A stretch of DNA of 12,099 nucleotides from CAZTVF01 sp964616985. GTDB taxonomy: Bacteria; Planctomycetota; Phycisphaerae; SM23-33. Position 1 is the stretch's first letter; every line of letters begins with the position of its first letter. The notes under the pieces were generated by a model. The model did no database searches and was not told the origin of the DNA. It saw nothing but the letters and a program-made list of their open reading frames with translations. A program made the position numbers and the translations under genes. This document shows positions 1-8,700 of this stretch, one piece after another. The stretch is taken from contig CAZTVF010000141.1 in NCBI GenBank assembly GCA_964616985.1, positions 1 through 12,099 of the forward strand. The letters are read 5' to 3'.

Positions 1-46
1 GGGGTGGCACCGAACAGGCACGAGTTTGGGACGGCACCGATTTGGG

Positions 47-1075
47 TTATGCGCGGACGAGCTTGTGGGCGGCGGCGACGAGGTCGGCGGGCGCGGGGAA
101 GTAGGTGGACTCGCTGCAGCCGGGGACGGGGCTGTCGGGCATGCCGATGCGGACGGGGGCCGCGCGGAAAGCGCGGGGGCCTGCCGTCTCGAGCACCTGC
201 GCGACGATCTCGCCCGAGGCGCCGAACTGCACGTGCCCGCTATCGGCCACGATCAGCCGACCGGTCTTGACCACCGATTCAGCCACCGGCCGCACGTCCA
301 GCGGACGCAGCCAGCGAAGGTCGATCACCTCGGCCGAGATGTTCTGGGCGGCGAGTTCCTCCGCCGCCACCATCGCATCGGCCACGCCGTAGCTGATGGC
401 GGCCAGCGTGACGTCGCGCCCGGCGCGGACGACGGCGGGCAGGCCGGGGGCGGTCTTGTACATCTCCGCCGGCACGTGCCCCGACAGCTTCCACAGCCAC
501 TTGTGCTCCATGAGCATCACCGGCCCGCGGGCCTCCAGGGCCGCGTACAGCAGCATGCCCTTGGCGTCGGCGGGCGTGAAGGGCATGGCCACCTCGAGCC
601 CGGGAAAGTGCGCGAAGATCGAGTGCAGCGCCTGGCTGTGCTGGGCGGCCGAGCCCCACCCGCGGCAGGCGACGGTGCGAATGGCCATCGGCGTGGCCAG
701 CTGGCCGCCGAACATCAGGTCCCACTTGGCCGCGTGGTTGGCGATCTGGTCCATGCCGCACAGGAGGAAGTCGTTGCGCGGGTGCACGACGATCGGCCGC
801 AGGCCCGCCAGGCTCATGCCGATCCCCATGCCGGTGATGACGCCCTCGGCCGTTGGCACGTCGAAGACGCGCTCGTCGCCGAATTCCTTGTGCAGGTCGG
901 TGGTCGTGCCGTACGTGGCGCCCTTGTCGGTCACGCCCTCGCCGAACAGCCTCACGCGGGCATCGGCCGCCAGGGCCTGCCGGAGCCCCTCGGCGATGGC
1001 CTGTTGGTACGTCAGCGGTCGCGTGCCGGCCGGCAGGATGGGCGGGATCTTCGGGTTGGTTCCCCAGTTGCTCAT
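47..1075 (-). CDS. Thiamine-diphosphate-dependent E1 dehydrogenase, beta subunit (transketolase-like)
   Basis: A 342-residue protein of the E1 beta family (pyruvate, acetoin and branched-chain 2-oxoacid dehydrogenases), which pairs with E1 alpha to build the ThDP site. Family landmarks are visible: FGEGV at 44-48, the DVPTAEG stretch at 72-78 with Glu77 at the position of the glutamate that activates the ThDP aminopyrimidine, GLRPIVVHPRNDF at 91-103, QHSQ at 145-148 and EVIDLRWLRPLD at 249-260 in the C-terminal transketolase fold. Length is normal (320-350). The ATG at 1075 is chosen because it forms an ATGA overlap with the stop of the alpha subunit and has GAGGG about 9 bases upstream; the frame stays open to 1210, but that extension is arginine-rich and unlike the family. 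Substrate is unknown. Its place after exporter and sulfotransferase genes suggests surface-glycan precursor chemistry rather than central metabolism, which is inference. Confidence 0.88.
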   Translation of the reverse strand: MSNWGTNPKIPPILPAGTRPLTYQQAIAEGLRQALAADARVRLFGEGVTDKGATYGTTTDLHKEFGDERVFDVPTAEGVITGMGIGMSLAGLRPIVVHPRNDFLLCGMDQIANHAAKWDLMFGGQLATPMAIRTVACRGWGSAAQHSQALHSIFAHFPGLEVAMPFTPADAKGMLLYAALEARGPVMLMEHKWLWKLSGHVPAEMYKTAPGLPAVVRAGRDVTLAAISYGVADAMVAAEELAAQNISAEVIDLRWLRPLDVRPVAESVVKTGRLIVADSGHVQFGASGEIVAQVLETAGPRAFRAAPVRIGMPDSPVPGCSESTYFPAPADLVAAAHKLVRA

Positions 1076-2025
1076 GACGAGGCCCTCGCGATCATGGGCG
1101 GCTGGGGGATGACGGTCGGCGGCGACTGCATCGCCTGCCCGTAGGCCACTTCGACGGCGGCGCGGTTGCGGGCGTCGATGGCGTCTGCGCGGTCGGCGGC
1201 GATCTTGCACCGCGCGACCTTGATGGGGTCGTACGCGTTGAACAGGTCCTTCTCCACCGCGTCGCGGAAGCCCGCGGCCACGTCGTCACGCACGCCGTTG
1301 TGGTCGTAGCAGCGGACGGTCTGGCACTCGATGAACAGCGGCCCCGCGCCCTGTCGCACGGCCGCGATGGGGTCGGCGATGAGGTCATTCAGGGCGAAGA
1401 CGTCGTTGGCTGTCTCGATGGGCGCCTCGATCGTCGTCATGCCGAACGCGCGGGCGACGGCCGAGGGATTCGCCGCGCGGCGGACGCGCTGCGGCGTGTA
1501 AACGCTGTAGCGATTGTTCTCGCACAGGAAGATGACGGGCAGCTTGCGGAGCTGCGCGTAGTTGACGCTCTCGGCGAAGACGCCCTCGTCGGCGGCGGCA
1601 TCGCCGAACAGCACCGCCGCCACGGCCGGCCTGTGGACGGCAAAGCCCAGCCCCACGGCGATGGGCAGGGCCCCGCCGACGATGCTGGTGGTGCCGATGA
1701 GCCCGTGCGCGCGGTCAATCAGGTGCATCGATCCGCCATACCCGCCGCTGCAGCCGCCCTGGCGGCCCATGAGTTCGGCGTAGAAGGCGACCAGGTCGCC
1801 GCCGCCGGCCAGGTACAGCGCGTGCGAGCGGTGCGTGCCGATGCGGAGATCGGTCGCGACGAGATTGGCGCACAAGGCCGCCGCGACGGATTCCTGCCCG
1901 ACGCTGAGGTGCACGGGGCACTGCATCACGTCGGACATGTATACGTCGACGATCTTCTGCTCCGCCTGGCGGATCAGCGAGAGCAGGCCGTAAAGGCGGT
2001 CAATGGTGGCGGCGTCTTGCGTCAT
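1072..2025 (-). CDS. Thiamine-diphosphate-dependent E1 dehydrogenase, alpha subunit
   Basis: A 317-residue E1 alpha subunit. It shows the family order: HRSHALYLAGGGD at 65-77, GGYGGSMHLID at 94-104, the GTTSIVGGALPIAVGLG run at 111-127, and the ThDP/Mg motif from GDAAADEG at 141-148 to the NN pair at 170-171. The usual GDG triplet reads GDA (codons GGC GAT GCC), a mild deviation in a cofactor-binding loop; everything around it is intact, so I read this as a variant and not decay. The ATG at 2025 puts the usual N-terminal helix (DRLYGLLSLIRQAEQ) at the correct distance; upstream in-frame sequence to 2253 is not family-like. No Shine-Dalgarno precedes this ATG, and a promoter -10 box lies only 9 bases upstream, so the mRNA is probably leaderless. 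It overlaps the beta gene by 4 bases. No E2 or E3 lies in the window, so it could act as a stand-alone ThDP decarboxylase or ligase. Confidence 0.88.
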   Translation of the reverse strand: MTQDAATIDRLYGLLSLIRQAEQKIVDVYMSDVMQCPVHLSVGQESVAAALCANLVATDLRIGTHRSHALYLAGGGDLVAFYAELMGRQGGCSGGYGGSMHLIDRAHGLIGTTSIVGGALPIAVGLGFAVHRPAVAAVLFGDAAADEGVFAESVNYAQLRKLPVIFLCENNRYSVYTPQRVRRAANPSAVARAFGMTTIEAPIETANDVFALNDLIADPIAAVRQGAGPLFIECQTVRCYDHNGVRDDVAAGFRDAVEKDLFNAYDPIKVARCKIAADRADAIDARNRAAVEVAYGQAMQSPPTVIPQPPMIARASS

Positions 2026-2034
2026 GAGGCGGCC

Positions 2035-2063
2035 GTTGTACTCGCGAGGCGGCGGTGTGTCAA
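2035..2063 (-). promoter_or_regulatory. Sigma70-like promoter of the E1 alpha/beta operon
   Basis: Read on the minus strand, a perfect TTGACA (2063-2058) is followed by exactly 17 bases and TACAAC (2040-2035; four of six match TATAAT). The -10 edge is only 9 bases from the E1 alpha ATG at 2025, so transcription would start at or within a few bases of the ATG. The spacer contains the 8-base palindrome CTCGCGAG (2041-2048) directly against the -10, a plausible repressor site. The flanking gap (2026-2140) holds no open gene and no clear intrinsic terminator for the sulfotransferase upstream, so read-through from the export operon remains possible. Confidence 0.6.
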
Positions 2064-2140
2064 CGCGAAGTCTTTTGACAACGGCGGCAGGGGGTTCCCA
2101 ATCGTGATGGCATTGAAACGCCGCGCGTCCGGCATTGCCT

Positions 2141-3244
2141 TCACGGGGCGGCCGGCGCTGGGTAGCCCAAGTCGCCCATTGCCTCGCCACAGACTTGCTG
2201 GAAGATCGCCCGCTGGTCGGGCGTCCAGCGAGACCACACGGCGCGAGGGTCATTATTGGCCTCGAGCTTGCGGTTGGAGTCCAGCGCCAGGGCGATGGCG
2301 CCGGCAGCGTGCATCAGCCTTTCATCCCCGCCCGCGTTGCCCAGGAACCGGTTCAGTGCGGCGATCGCGGCGGCGCTGCTGGAAAGATCCTCCAGCCGGC
2401 AGAGCATGAAGCGTCCGTCCAGCGACGCCCAGCCATCGCGGACGACACGATTGACCACGTCCCAGGTGATGCAGCGCGCGATGAAGAACCGCTGCCCGGG
2501 GAAGCGCCCCGCGAGCTGTTCGAACTGCCCGCGCCGCCGGGCCAGGTGAACGTCCTTGAACACCTCACCCGTGAGGAAACCCTCGCGGAGCGGGTCGTCC
2601 TGGTGGTATTTCGTCAGCGAGTTGACGACCAGGATGCCGTTTCGCACCAGCAGCACGCCCTTGGCCCGTTCGTACCGCCGCAAGGCATGGTGGACCAGTT
2701 GGAAGAAGCCCGTCTCGACGCCCGACTCGGAATAGCCGCCCAGCGGAAACTGCTCCAAGCGGCGGTCCATGTCGGCCACCCATTGCGGAAGCAGCGAGGC
2801 GGCCGCCTCGCGCGGCGGCAGCGACGCCGCACGCGCCAGCTGCGCCAGCCACGCCTCCCACCGGGCGGGCTCCTTCATGAAGCCTTCCCAGTCGACGCGG
2901 CGGCGCATGTCCTCGTGCGAACAGATCATGACGTCGGGGTTCAGCAGCGAGCACAACAGGGCGATCCAGCGGCTGCCGGAGTGACCGGTGCCGAAGACGA
3001 AGAACGGGGCCGCGGCCGGGGGCGCGGGCGAGCGGCCGGCGGCGGCCTCGTAGGCGGCGACGTATTCGCGCACCAGCGCCTCGGGGTCGCCGGCCAACTG
3101 GTCGTTTTCGCGGAACAGGCCCGCCACCCGCGCCATGGCCGGGGGCAGCGAGGGCCCCTGCCGCTCGAATGCCGAACGCACAGCCGAGCCTTGCACCACG
3201 GCGGAGGCGGGAGACGTAGACGGGGATTGCGGGTCGGGTTTCAT
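2141..3244 (-). CDS. P-loop sulfotransferase family protein
   Basis: A 367-residue protein with features of PAPS-dependent sulfotransferases. After a Pro/Ala-rich N-terminal region of about 80 residues comes a beta strand and 5'-phosphosulfate loop, FFVFGTGHSGSRWI (81-94), the GTGxSGS variant seen in bacterial glycan sulfotransferases, with His where PKSGT enzymes carry Lys. FFIARCITWDVVNRVV (253-268) sits where the 3'-phosphate-binding strand and helix are expected, RLEDL (283-287) matches the family's R-Y/L-EDL strand, and the C-terminus (from about 330) ends like the family with a Trp-rich turn and MGDLGY. It probably moves sulfate from PAPS to a glycan in the cytoplasm. The ATG at 3244 is chosen because it shares its A with the stop of the upstream ATPase gene (TGATG), implying coupled translation. 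The acceptor cannot be read from sequence; other P-loop transfer chemistry is possible. Confidence 0.7.
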   Translation of the reverse strand: MKPDPQSPSTSPASAVVQGSAVRSAFERQGPSLPPAMARVAGLFRENDQLAGDPEALVREYVAAYEAAAGRSPAPPAAAPFFVFGTGHSGSRWIALLCSLLNPDVMICSHEDMRRRVDWEGFMKEPARWEAWLAQLARAASLPPREAAASLLPQWVADMDRRLEQFPLGGYSESGVETGFFQLVHHALRRYERAKGVLLVRNGILVVNSLTKYHQDDPLREGFLTGEVFKDVHLARRRGQFEQLAGRFPGQRFFIARCITWDVVNRVVRDGWASLDGRFMLCRLEDLSSSAAAIAALNRFLGNAGGDERLMHAAGAIALALDSNRKLEANNDPRAVWSRWTPDQRAIFQQVCGEAMGDLGYPAPAAP

Positions 3245-4770
3245 CACGTCCTGCTGACCTCCACGAGCCTGGAATCCAGTTCGACAAGGCCGCCGAAGGC
3301 GGAGCTGCCCTGGACCACCAGGTGGATGAGCCCGTAGCGGCGATCCAGCGGCTGCCAGACGGCGCCGTCGGCTTCGCCGCATCCGAGGTCGATGAAATAG
3401 TCGCCGTCGCGCAGCGGCATCTTGACCGTGATCTTCCACACGATCACCTGCGAGGCCTTGACGGCGGGGAAGCTCGCGCGGCTCCACTCGGTGTTGCGGC
3501 CATGAAGGATCACCCCGTCGACCGTCTTGATCGTGAAGCCGCACATGGGGCGGTCGATGCTCTGGGCGAAGCGGATCTTGACGTAGACCTCCAGCGTGCT
3601 GCCGGCCTGAATGGCGACGGGATCGAAATCGCCGCCGCAGGCGACGAGGTAATCAACGATGAGGGCCCGGCGGTCGCCGTAGCGATACTCATTGGGGTTG
3701 TAGGTGCGGCGGCGCGGGCAGGCGTCGGCGTCGGCCGGTGCGGCCAGGAATTCAGCCAGGGCGGCTGAGCCGCCGGCGGTGGGCGTCGGTGCGGCGGGCG
3801 CCTGTGCGGCCTGCGCATCGTTCAGCCGCCGCACGATGGCTTCCTTCGTGCCCTCGGCGATGCAGCGGCCGGCGGCGGCCAGATCGCGCAGCTGCTGGTT
3901 GGTCAGCGTCTCGGGGTCCCACGAAGCGCCCTGAAGCGGCAAGGCGTAAAATCGCGCCCCGCCCCGCACGAGCAGGTGGCCGCGATGCTCGCCGGCCACC
4001 ACTTCGGGCTTGGCCGCGTAGCCGCTGATCTGCCCGCTGAACAGCAGGTCGATGTAGCAGTTGACCACGTCGTTGGGCGGGCCGATCTCGACCATCTCCC
4101 CCGCCTCCAGCAGCAGGGCCCGCTGGCAGTGCTTGGTGACGGCGGCGGTGCTGTGCGTGACCATCAGGATGGTCTTGCCCTGCTCCTGGAACTCGCGGAA
4201 TTTCTGGAAGCACTTGTGCTGGAACTTGGCGTCGCCGACGGCCAGCGCCTCATCGACGACCAGGATGTCGGGGTCGACGTTGATCGCCCCGGCGAACGCC
4301 AGCCGCACGAACATGCCCGAGGAGTAGGTCTTGACCGGCTGATCGATGAACTCGCCGATCTCGGCAAACTCCTCGATCATCGGCAGCCGCTGGTCCATCT
4401 CGCGGCGCGAGAAACCTTGCAGCGCCCCGGCCAGGTACGTGTTCTGCCGCCCCGTCAGCTCGGGGTTGTAGCCCGCGCCGAGCTCGAGCAAGGCCGAGAT
4501 CCGCCCGTTGGCGCACGCCTGGCCGCCCGTGGCACGAAGCACGCCGCAGAGGATCTGCAGCAGCGTGCTCTTGCCGCTGCCGTTGCGCCCCACGATGGCG
4601 AAGGTCTCGCCGCGCCGAACGTCGAAGCTCACGCCCCGCAGGGCCCAGAACTCGCGGTGGTACTTGCGCCGCAGCGGATGCAGCGCCTCCAGCAACCGCT
4701 CCTTGGGCGAGCGGAAGAGGCGGAACCTCTTCGTGACGTCCTTGACCGAGATGGCGATGTCTTGGCTCAT
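3244..4770 (-). CDS. wzt: Polysaccharide ABC exporter ATPase with C-terminal glycan-binding domain (Wzt-like) and extra inserted module
   Basis: A 508-residue ATP-binding subunit of an O-antigen/capsule exporter. The nucleotide-binding domain spans about 1-248: Walker A GRNGSGKST (61-69), the Wzt/TagH-type signature YSSGM (149-153) in place of LSGGQ, Walker B ILVVDEALAVGD (169-180) and the switch His206 in THS. Residues about 357-508, opening with NEYRYGDRRA, match the Wzt C-terminal beta-sandwich that reads the finished glycan before export. Between them (about 260-318) lies an extra module that resembles two modules of the fused glycosyltransferase at 5783-9397 (RGHLLVRGGARFYAL aligned with RGYNIVRYGLQYVGL). 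An Ala/Pro linker follows (319-350). This insert explains a length above the roughly 400-430 residues of simple Wzt proteins. The start at 4770 is 4 bases after the permease stop and begins the normal NBD strand (ISVKDVTKRF). It acts with the permease at the inner membrane. Confidence 0.92.
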   Translation of the reverse strand: MSQDIAISVKDVTKRFRLFRSPKERLLEALHPLRRKYHREFWALRGVSFDVRRGETFAIVGRNGSGKSTLLQILCGVLRATGGQACANGRISALLELGAGYNPELTGRQNTYLAGALQGFSRREMDQRLPMIEEFAEIGEFIDQPVKTYSSGMFVRLAFAGAINVDPDILVVDEALAVGDAKFQHKCFQKFREFQEQGKTILMVTHSTAAVTKHCQRALLLEAGEMVEIGPPNDVVNCYIDLLFSGQISGYAAKPEVVAGEHRGHLLVRGGARFYALPLQGASWDPETLTNQQLRDLAAAGRCIAEGTKEAIVRRLNDAQAAQAPAAPTPTAGGSAALAEFLAAPADADACPRRRTYNPNEYRYGDRRALIVDYLVACGGDFDPVAIQAGSTLEVYVKIRFAQSIDRPMCGFTIKTVDGVILHGRNTEWSRASFPAVKASQVIVWKITVKMPLRDGDYFIDLGCGEADGAVWQPLDRRYGLIHLVVQGSSAFGGLVELDSRLVEVSRT

Positions 4771-4774
4771 CGAA

Positions 4775-5569
4775 TCAAAGCACTTCCGCGAATTCGGGTT
4801 TGAGCCTCCGGAACACCAGCCCCCCCAGGGCGAACGTGCCCAGGGCGAAGGCCCAGAAGTACAGCGCATCGCCCGCCGTCGGCGAAGGCACCTGCGGCAG
4901 GAAGGCCGACTTGTATCCCTCCACCACGTAGTAGGCCGGGTTGCACTTGAGCAGCGACCGATATTCCTCCGGCACGATGCTCATGTCCCAGACGATGGGG
5001 TTCAGCCAGAACCACAACTGGATGATGACGTTGACGAATTGGCCAATGTCGCGCCAGAAGACAAACAGCGCCCCCGTCAGCCAGCCCAGCCCCAGCGACA
5101 GCACCACCAGCCCCAGCGTGTAATATGGCGTGAGCAACACGCTCGCCGTGGGGTAGATGCCCGCCACCAGCAGGCACACAACGAGCACGACGATCATGAT
5201 CGCGTGCGTAATCAGCCCGGCGACCACCGCGACGACCGGAAGGATCTCGCTGGGGAAGCGCGTCTTGGTCACCAGGTGCGCGTTGGCGGCAACGGAGTTC
5301 ATGCCGGCGGCGAGGCTCTCGCTCAGGAGCGTCCAGGGCACCAGCCCGCAGAACAGCACCAGGGCGAACGGCAGGTTGCCCACCGACTGCACGCGCAGGC
5401 CGACGGAGAACACGAACCAGTACGTCAGCACCGTCACCAGGGGCGCGACGACCGCCCACAGCAGCCCCCCGGCCGAACCGACGTAGCGGCTCTTGACCTG
5501 GTGGATCGCCATCGCCCAGATCATGGAACGGTGCCGCGCCAGGCGGCCGAATGGGTGCAGCAATTGCAT
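4775..5569 (-). CDS. wzm: Polysaccharide ABC exporter permease (Wzm-like, ABC-2 family)
   Basis: A 264-residue membrane protein of the ABC-2 transporter type that forms the channel for the Wzt-like ATPase. The cytoplasmic amphipathic start contains the family motif KSRYVGSAGGLLWAVVAPL (26-44). About six hydrophobic segments follow, roughly 35-58, 67-90, 107-137, 148-172, 178-195 and 235-255. FWRDIGQFVNVIIQLWFWLNP (171-191) is the conserved Arg-plus-Pro region before the penultimate helix, and the C-terminus (FRRLKPEFAEVL) is short and basic, as usual. I choose the ATG at 5569, with GGGA 6 bases upstream, over an in-frame TTG at 5629 that adds 20 non-family residues and would overlap the predicted promoter. 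First gene of the export operon; only 4 bases separate its stop from the ATPase ATG. Confidence 0.9.
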   Translation of the reverse strand: MQLLHPFGRLARHRSMIWAMAIHQVKSRYVGSAGGLLWAVVAPLVTVLTYWFVFSVGLRVQSVGNLPFALVLFCGLVPWTLLSESLAAGMNSVAANAHLVTKTRFPSEILPVVAVVAGLITHAIMIVVLVVCLLVAGIYPTASVLLTPYYTLGLVVLSLGLGWLTGALFVFWRDIGQFVNVIIQLWFWLNPIVWDMSIVPEEYRSLLKCNPAYYVVEGYKSAFLPQVPSPTAGDALYFWAFALGTFALGGLVFRRLKPEFAEVL

Positions 5570-5615
5570 CGTCTGTCCCGAGAGGCCGGTGATCACGCCA
5601 CCGGCGAACGCTGCG

Positions 5616-5645
5616 TTTGTACTCCCCAAAGGCCGAACGTGTCAA
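5616..5645 (-). promoter_or_regulatory. Sigma70-like promoter of the export operon
   Basis: On the minus strand a perfect TTGACA (5645-5640) lies 18 bases from TACAAA (5621-5616; four of six match TATAAT). This places the transcript start around 5610 and leaves a leader of about 40 bases before the permease ATG at 5569. The sequence GAGTACAA at the -10 is identical to that of the E1 alpha promoter at 2035-2063, so the two promoters may be read by the same sigma factor. Confidence 0.5.
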
Positions 5646-5660
5646 CCTCGCATCGCGAGG
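5646..5660. repeat. Short inverted repeat next to the export promoter, possible operator
   Basis: CCTCGC-ATC-GCGAGG is a perfect 6-base inverted repeat with a 3-base centre. It touches the -35 of the export promoter and lies between that promoter and the start of the divergent glycosyltransferase gene, the usual position for a regulator site controlling both. CCTCGCGA, one half plus centre on the minus strand, also occurs in the spacer of the E1 alpha promoter. Short GC-rich palindromes arise by chance in such DNA, so the regulatory role is only a suggestion. Confidence 0.3.
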
Positions 5661-5683
5661 GCTTTCCCTCTCCGCCCGCATGT

Positions 5684-5691
5684 GGTATTCT
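5684..5691 (+). promoter_or_regulatory. Possible extended -10 promoter for the fused glycosyltransferase gene
   Basis: TGGTATTCT (TG starting at 5683/5684, hexamer 5686-5691) fits an extended -10 of the form TGnTATnnT. The -35 position about 17 bases upstream is poor (TTTCCC). The gene's ATG at 5783 would have a leader of about 85 bases, with AAGGA at 5774-5778 as a close Shine-Dalgarno. No better plus-strand promoter was found between 5661 and 5782. Confidence 0.25.
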
Positions 5692-5782
5692 CCCGCGCAT
5701 CGACCTGCATGTACGATCAATCACCTTTGGGACGTGCCCGCGACGGCCACGATAGACGCCGCCGCGCGGAGACAAGGACACG

Positions 5783-8700
5783 ATGGATAGCGAAAATCAG
5801 AGTCTCGGCCACCCCCAGCGCAAGCCCTTGCTGCGCCTGGTGACGCCACAGGTGGCGCCCTACGTGGGCGTGCTGCAGGAACTGCTGGCCGGCGGGGCGA
5901 GGAACTTCCTCGTCCAGGGCCTGGGCGAATTCGCCGCCGCCTTCGTCGCCGAGGCCCGACAGGCGGGGGCCGCCGCTGGGGCCGCCTTCTTCGGCTGCCC
6001 CGATGAAGTGGCGCGGGCTGGCGCCGCCGGCCTCCACCCGCTGCCGGAGGGGCTCGAGCCCGACGCCGCCTTCCTCTGCCATTCCTCCACCGCCGACGTG
6101 GCCGCCGCCCTGCAGAAGTATTCCGCCGTGCCGGGCGCCTGGCTGTGCGCGCCGCGAAACGAGAACTTCTTCGCCGAGCGGCCGCTGATGATCCAGAGCA
6201 TTCCCAAGGCCGGCACGCACCTGCTGTTCGAGTGCGCGCGGGCGTTCGGCTATGGCGAGCCGCCCCACCAGAACCTGCCCACGTACGACGAGGAACTGCA
6301 GGACGGCATCTTCTACAACCTCCAGCACATGAGGATGGAGTACCTCGCCCAGCCCCACCGCCTCATCTGGCGGTTCTCCGACGCCATGGGCACCGCCCCG
6401 ATCCTGTTCATCTATCGCGACCCGCGAGACATCGCCGTGTCGATGGCCCATTACCTGGCCAAGCAGAAAGACTACCACGTGCTGTCGGCGTACATGGAGT
6501 CGCTGCCGCCGCATGAGCGGCTGTCGGCTGTCATCTGCGGCCGCTACCCCATGCCGGTCTACATCAACGACCACTACCGCCTGCAGGGCGACATCCGCTC
6601 GATGATGATGACCTACACCGAATGGCTGAAAAAGCCGCTGCCGCGGGTGGTGCCGATCTCGTTCGAGGAGATCGTCGGCCCGCGCGGCGGGGGCGACCGC
6701 GAGGCGCAGCTGCGGGCGGTGTGGCGGCTGCAGTTGGCCCTGCACGTGCCCGGCAGCCCCGCCGACTATGCCGACCGTTTCTTCAGCGAAGACTCCGCCA
6801 CGTTCCGCCGCGGTCGCATCGGCAGCTACCGCGATGAATTCACCGACGAGCACTACCGCCTCTGGAACTCTCTGCCACAGGATTTCATGGATATCTACGG
6901 CTACAAACGTGAAGACGCCACGCCCTCCAATGTCCCGTCGCCTGCCGCGGCTGCGCCGCCGGCGGCCCCCAGGAGCGGCGCGTACTTCCTGCACACGCCC
7001 CACCTGGTCGAGCAGGACTACCGCGGCTACAACATCGTCCGATACGGCCTGCAGTACGTGGGCCTGGCCATCGCGATGGGCGACGTGCAGATCTCGCACC
7101 TGAAGCCCGAAGCGGTGGCCGACCTTCGCGCCAACGGACTGTACGTTTCGGGCCAATCGCACAACGCCGTCCGCCTGGCCGTGGACGCATGCGTCATCCG
7201 CCAGTTGGAGCATACCGCCGCCCTGTGCCGCGAAGCGAAGGATGCCACCAGTTCCCAGGAGGAGCCCCGGCGCGAGATTCAGTTCTCGTTCCTGGTGCCC
7301 ACGCGCAACCGGCCGGACGATCTGCGGACGTTCCTCCGCAGCATCGTGGATACCACGCACAACCTGCAGGACGTCGAGGTCATCCTGGGCATCGACGCCG
7401 ACGACCACGTCAGCCGCGAGGTCACCTGCGCGCCCCTGAAGATCAAGATCGTGACCACCGAGCCCGGTCTGACGATGGGCGAACTCAACCGCCGGTGCTT
7501 CGCCGCCTCCAGCGGGCGATTCGTCATGCTGCTCAACGACGACGTGGTGCTGCGGACGAAGGACTGGGACCTCCGCGTGCAGGCGGCCGTCGCGCCCTAT
7601 GCCGACGACGTGGTGCTGGTGCACACGAACGACCTGCTGTTCCGCCAGCGGCTGTGCACATTCCCCATGCTGTCGCGGCGGGCGTGCGAGATCATCGACA
7701 TCTGCCCCGGCGAGTACAAGCGCTACCGAATCGACGACCACATTTACGACGTGTACAACATGCTCGCCCTGCTGGGGCACCGGCGCATCCTGTTCCTGCC
7801 GGAGGTGATTTTCGAGCACTGCAATCACCAGGAGCAGGCGAACACGGCCACCACGCACCATTTCCACTCCGAGGACCGCAAGGTCTACCAGCCCAAGCCC
7901 GGCATCATCGAGGTGGACGCGGCGATGTTCGACGGCCTGATCGGGCAGCGGAAACAGGACGCGATAGCGCTGGCGGCGATCATCGAGCAGTCCGCCATCA
8001 AGAAACGCCGCAAGTCGTTTGAGAACACCCTGGCCGGCGTGCATGATCGCGAGAGCTATCGCCGCCCCGACTTTGTGCAGGTGGTCGGCGCCGGCGGCGT
8101 GCCCTCGGCCAGCGCCACGGTGACGGTGGCGGTGGTGACCTCGAGCATCTACCGCCCCTTCGCCAAGGAATGCATCGAGCGGGTCAAGAAGTACACCAAG
8201 GACTTCGACCTGATCATCCTGGACAACAACGGCGGGAAGGATTTCAACCACCCGCGCGAGATGAACCGGATCCTCAAGATCGTCCGCACCGACTATCTCG
8301 TGCTGATGGACGACGATGTCTATGTGGAGGAAGGCTGGCTGGACGCGCTGCTCCGCAGCATGGGCGACCGCGTCGGCGTGGTGGGCCCGCTGCACAAGGA
8401 CGCTCGCGGCCAGGTGTCGCACGCGGGGGTGTATCTCGCCGGCGACGGCCAGGGCACGCACGCCCACCTGCTGGAGGTGACGCAGGACCCCCAGGCCGTG
8501 CAGTGCCTCTGCAGCGCCTGCCTGCTGATCGATGTCCGCAAGTGCCGCCACATCGCCTTCGACGAGTCGTATCAGAAATACTTCCTGGACCTGGTGCATT
8601 CGCTGCAGGTGTGGGAGGCCGGCTACGAGGTGCTGTGCACCCCCTACACGAAGGTCACGCACCTGGCCGGGGCCACGATGCCCCAGGGCAGCGGTGCGGC

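Noticed and set aside
1..46. Start of another gene or a short repeat (GGCACCGA occurs twice)
   Set aside because: The stretch is too short to show a frame, ribosome site or structure; two 8-base matches in GC-rich DNA are not meaningful.
26..3337. Long plus-strand open frames opposite the E1, sulfotransferase and ATPase genes (26-1144, 1300-2409, 2135-3337)
   Set aside because: All are antisense to genes with intact family motifs, have low-complexity compositions and show no domains of their own.
5570..5629. A TTG start at 5629 for the permease, giving 20 more residues
   Set aside because: The extension is not typical of Wzm proteins, and the -10 of the predicted promoter lies within it; the ATG at 5569 has a GGGA ribosome site and gives a normal family length.
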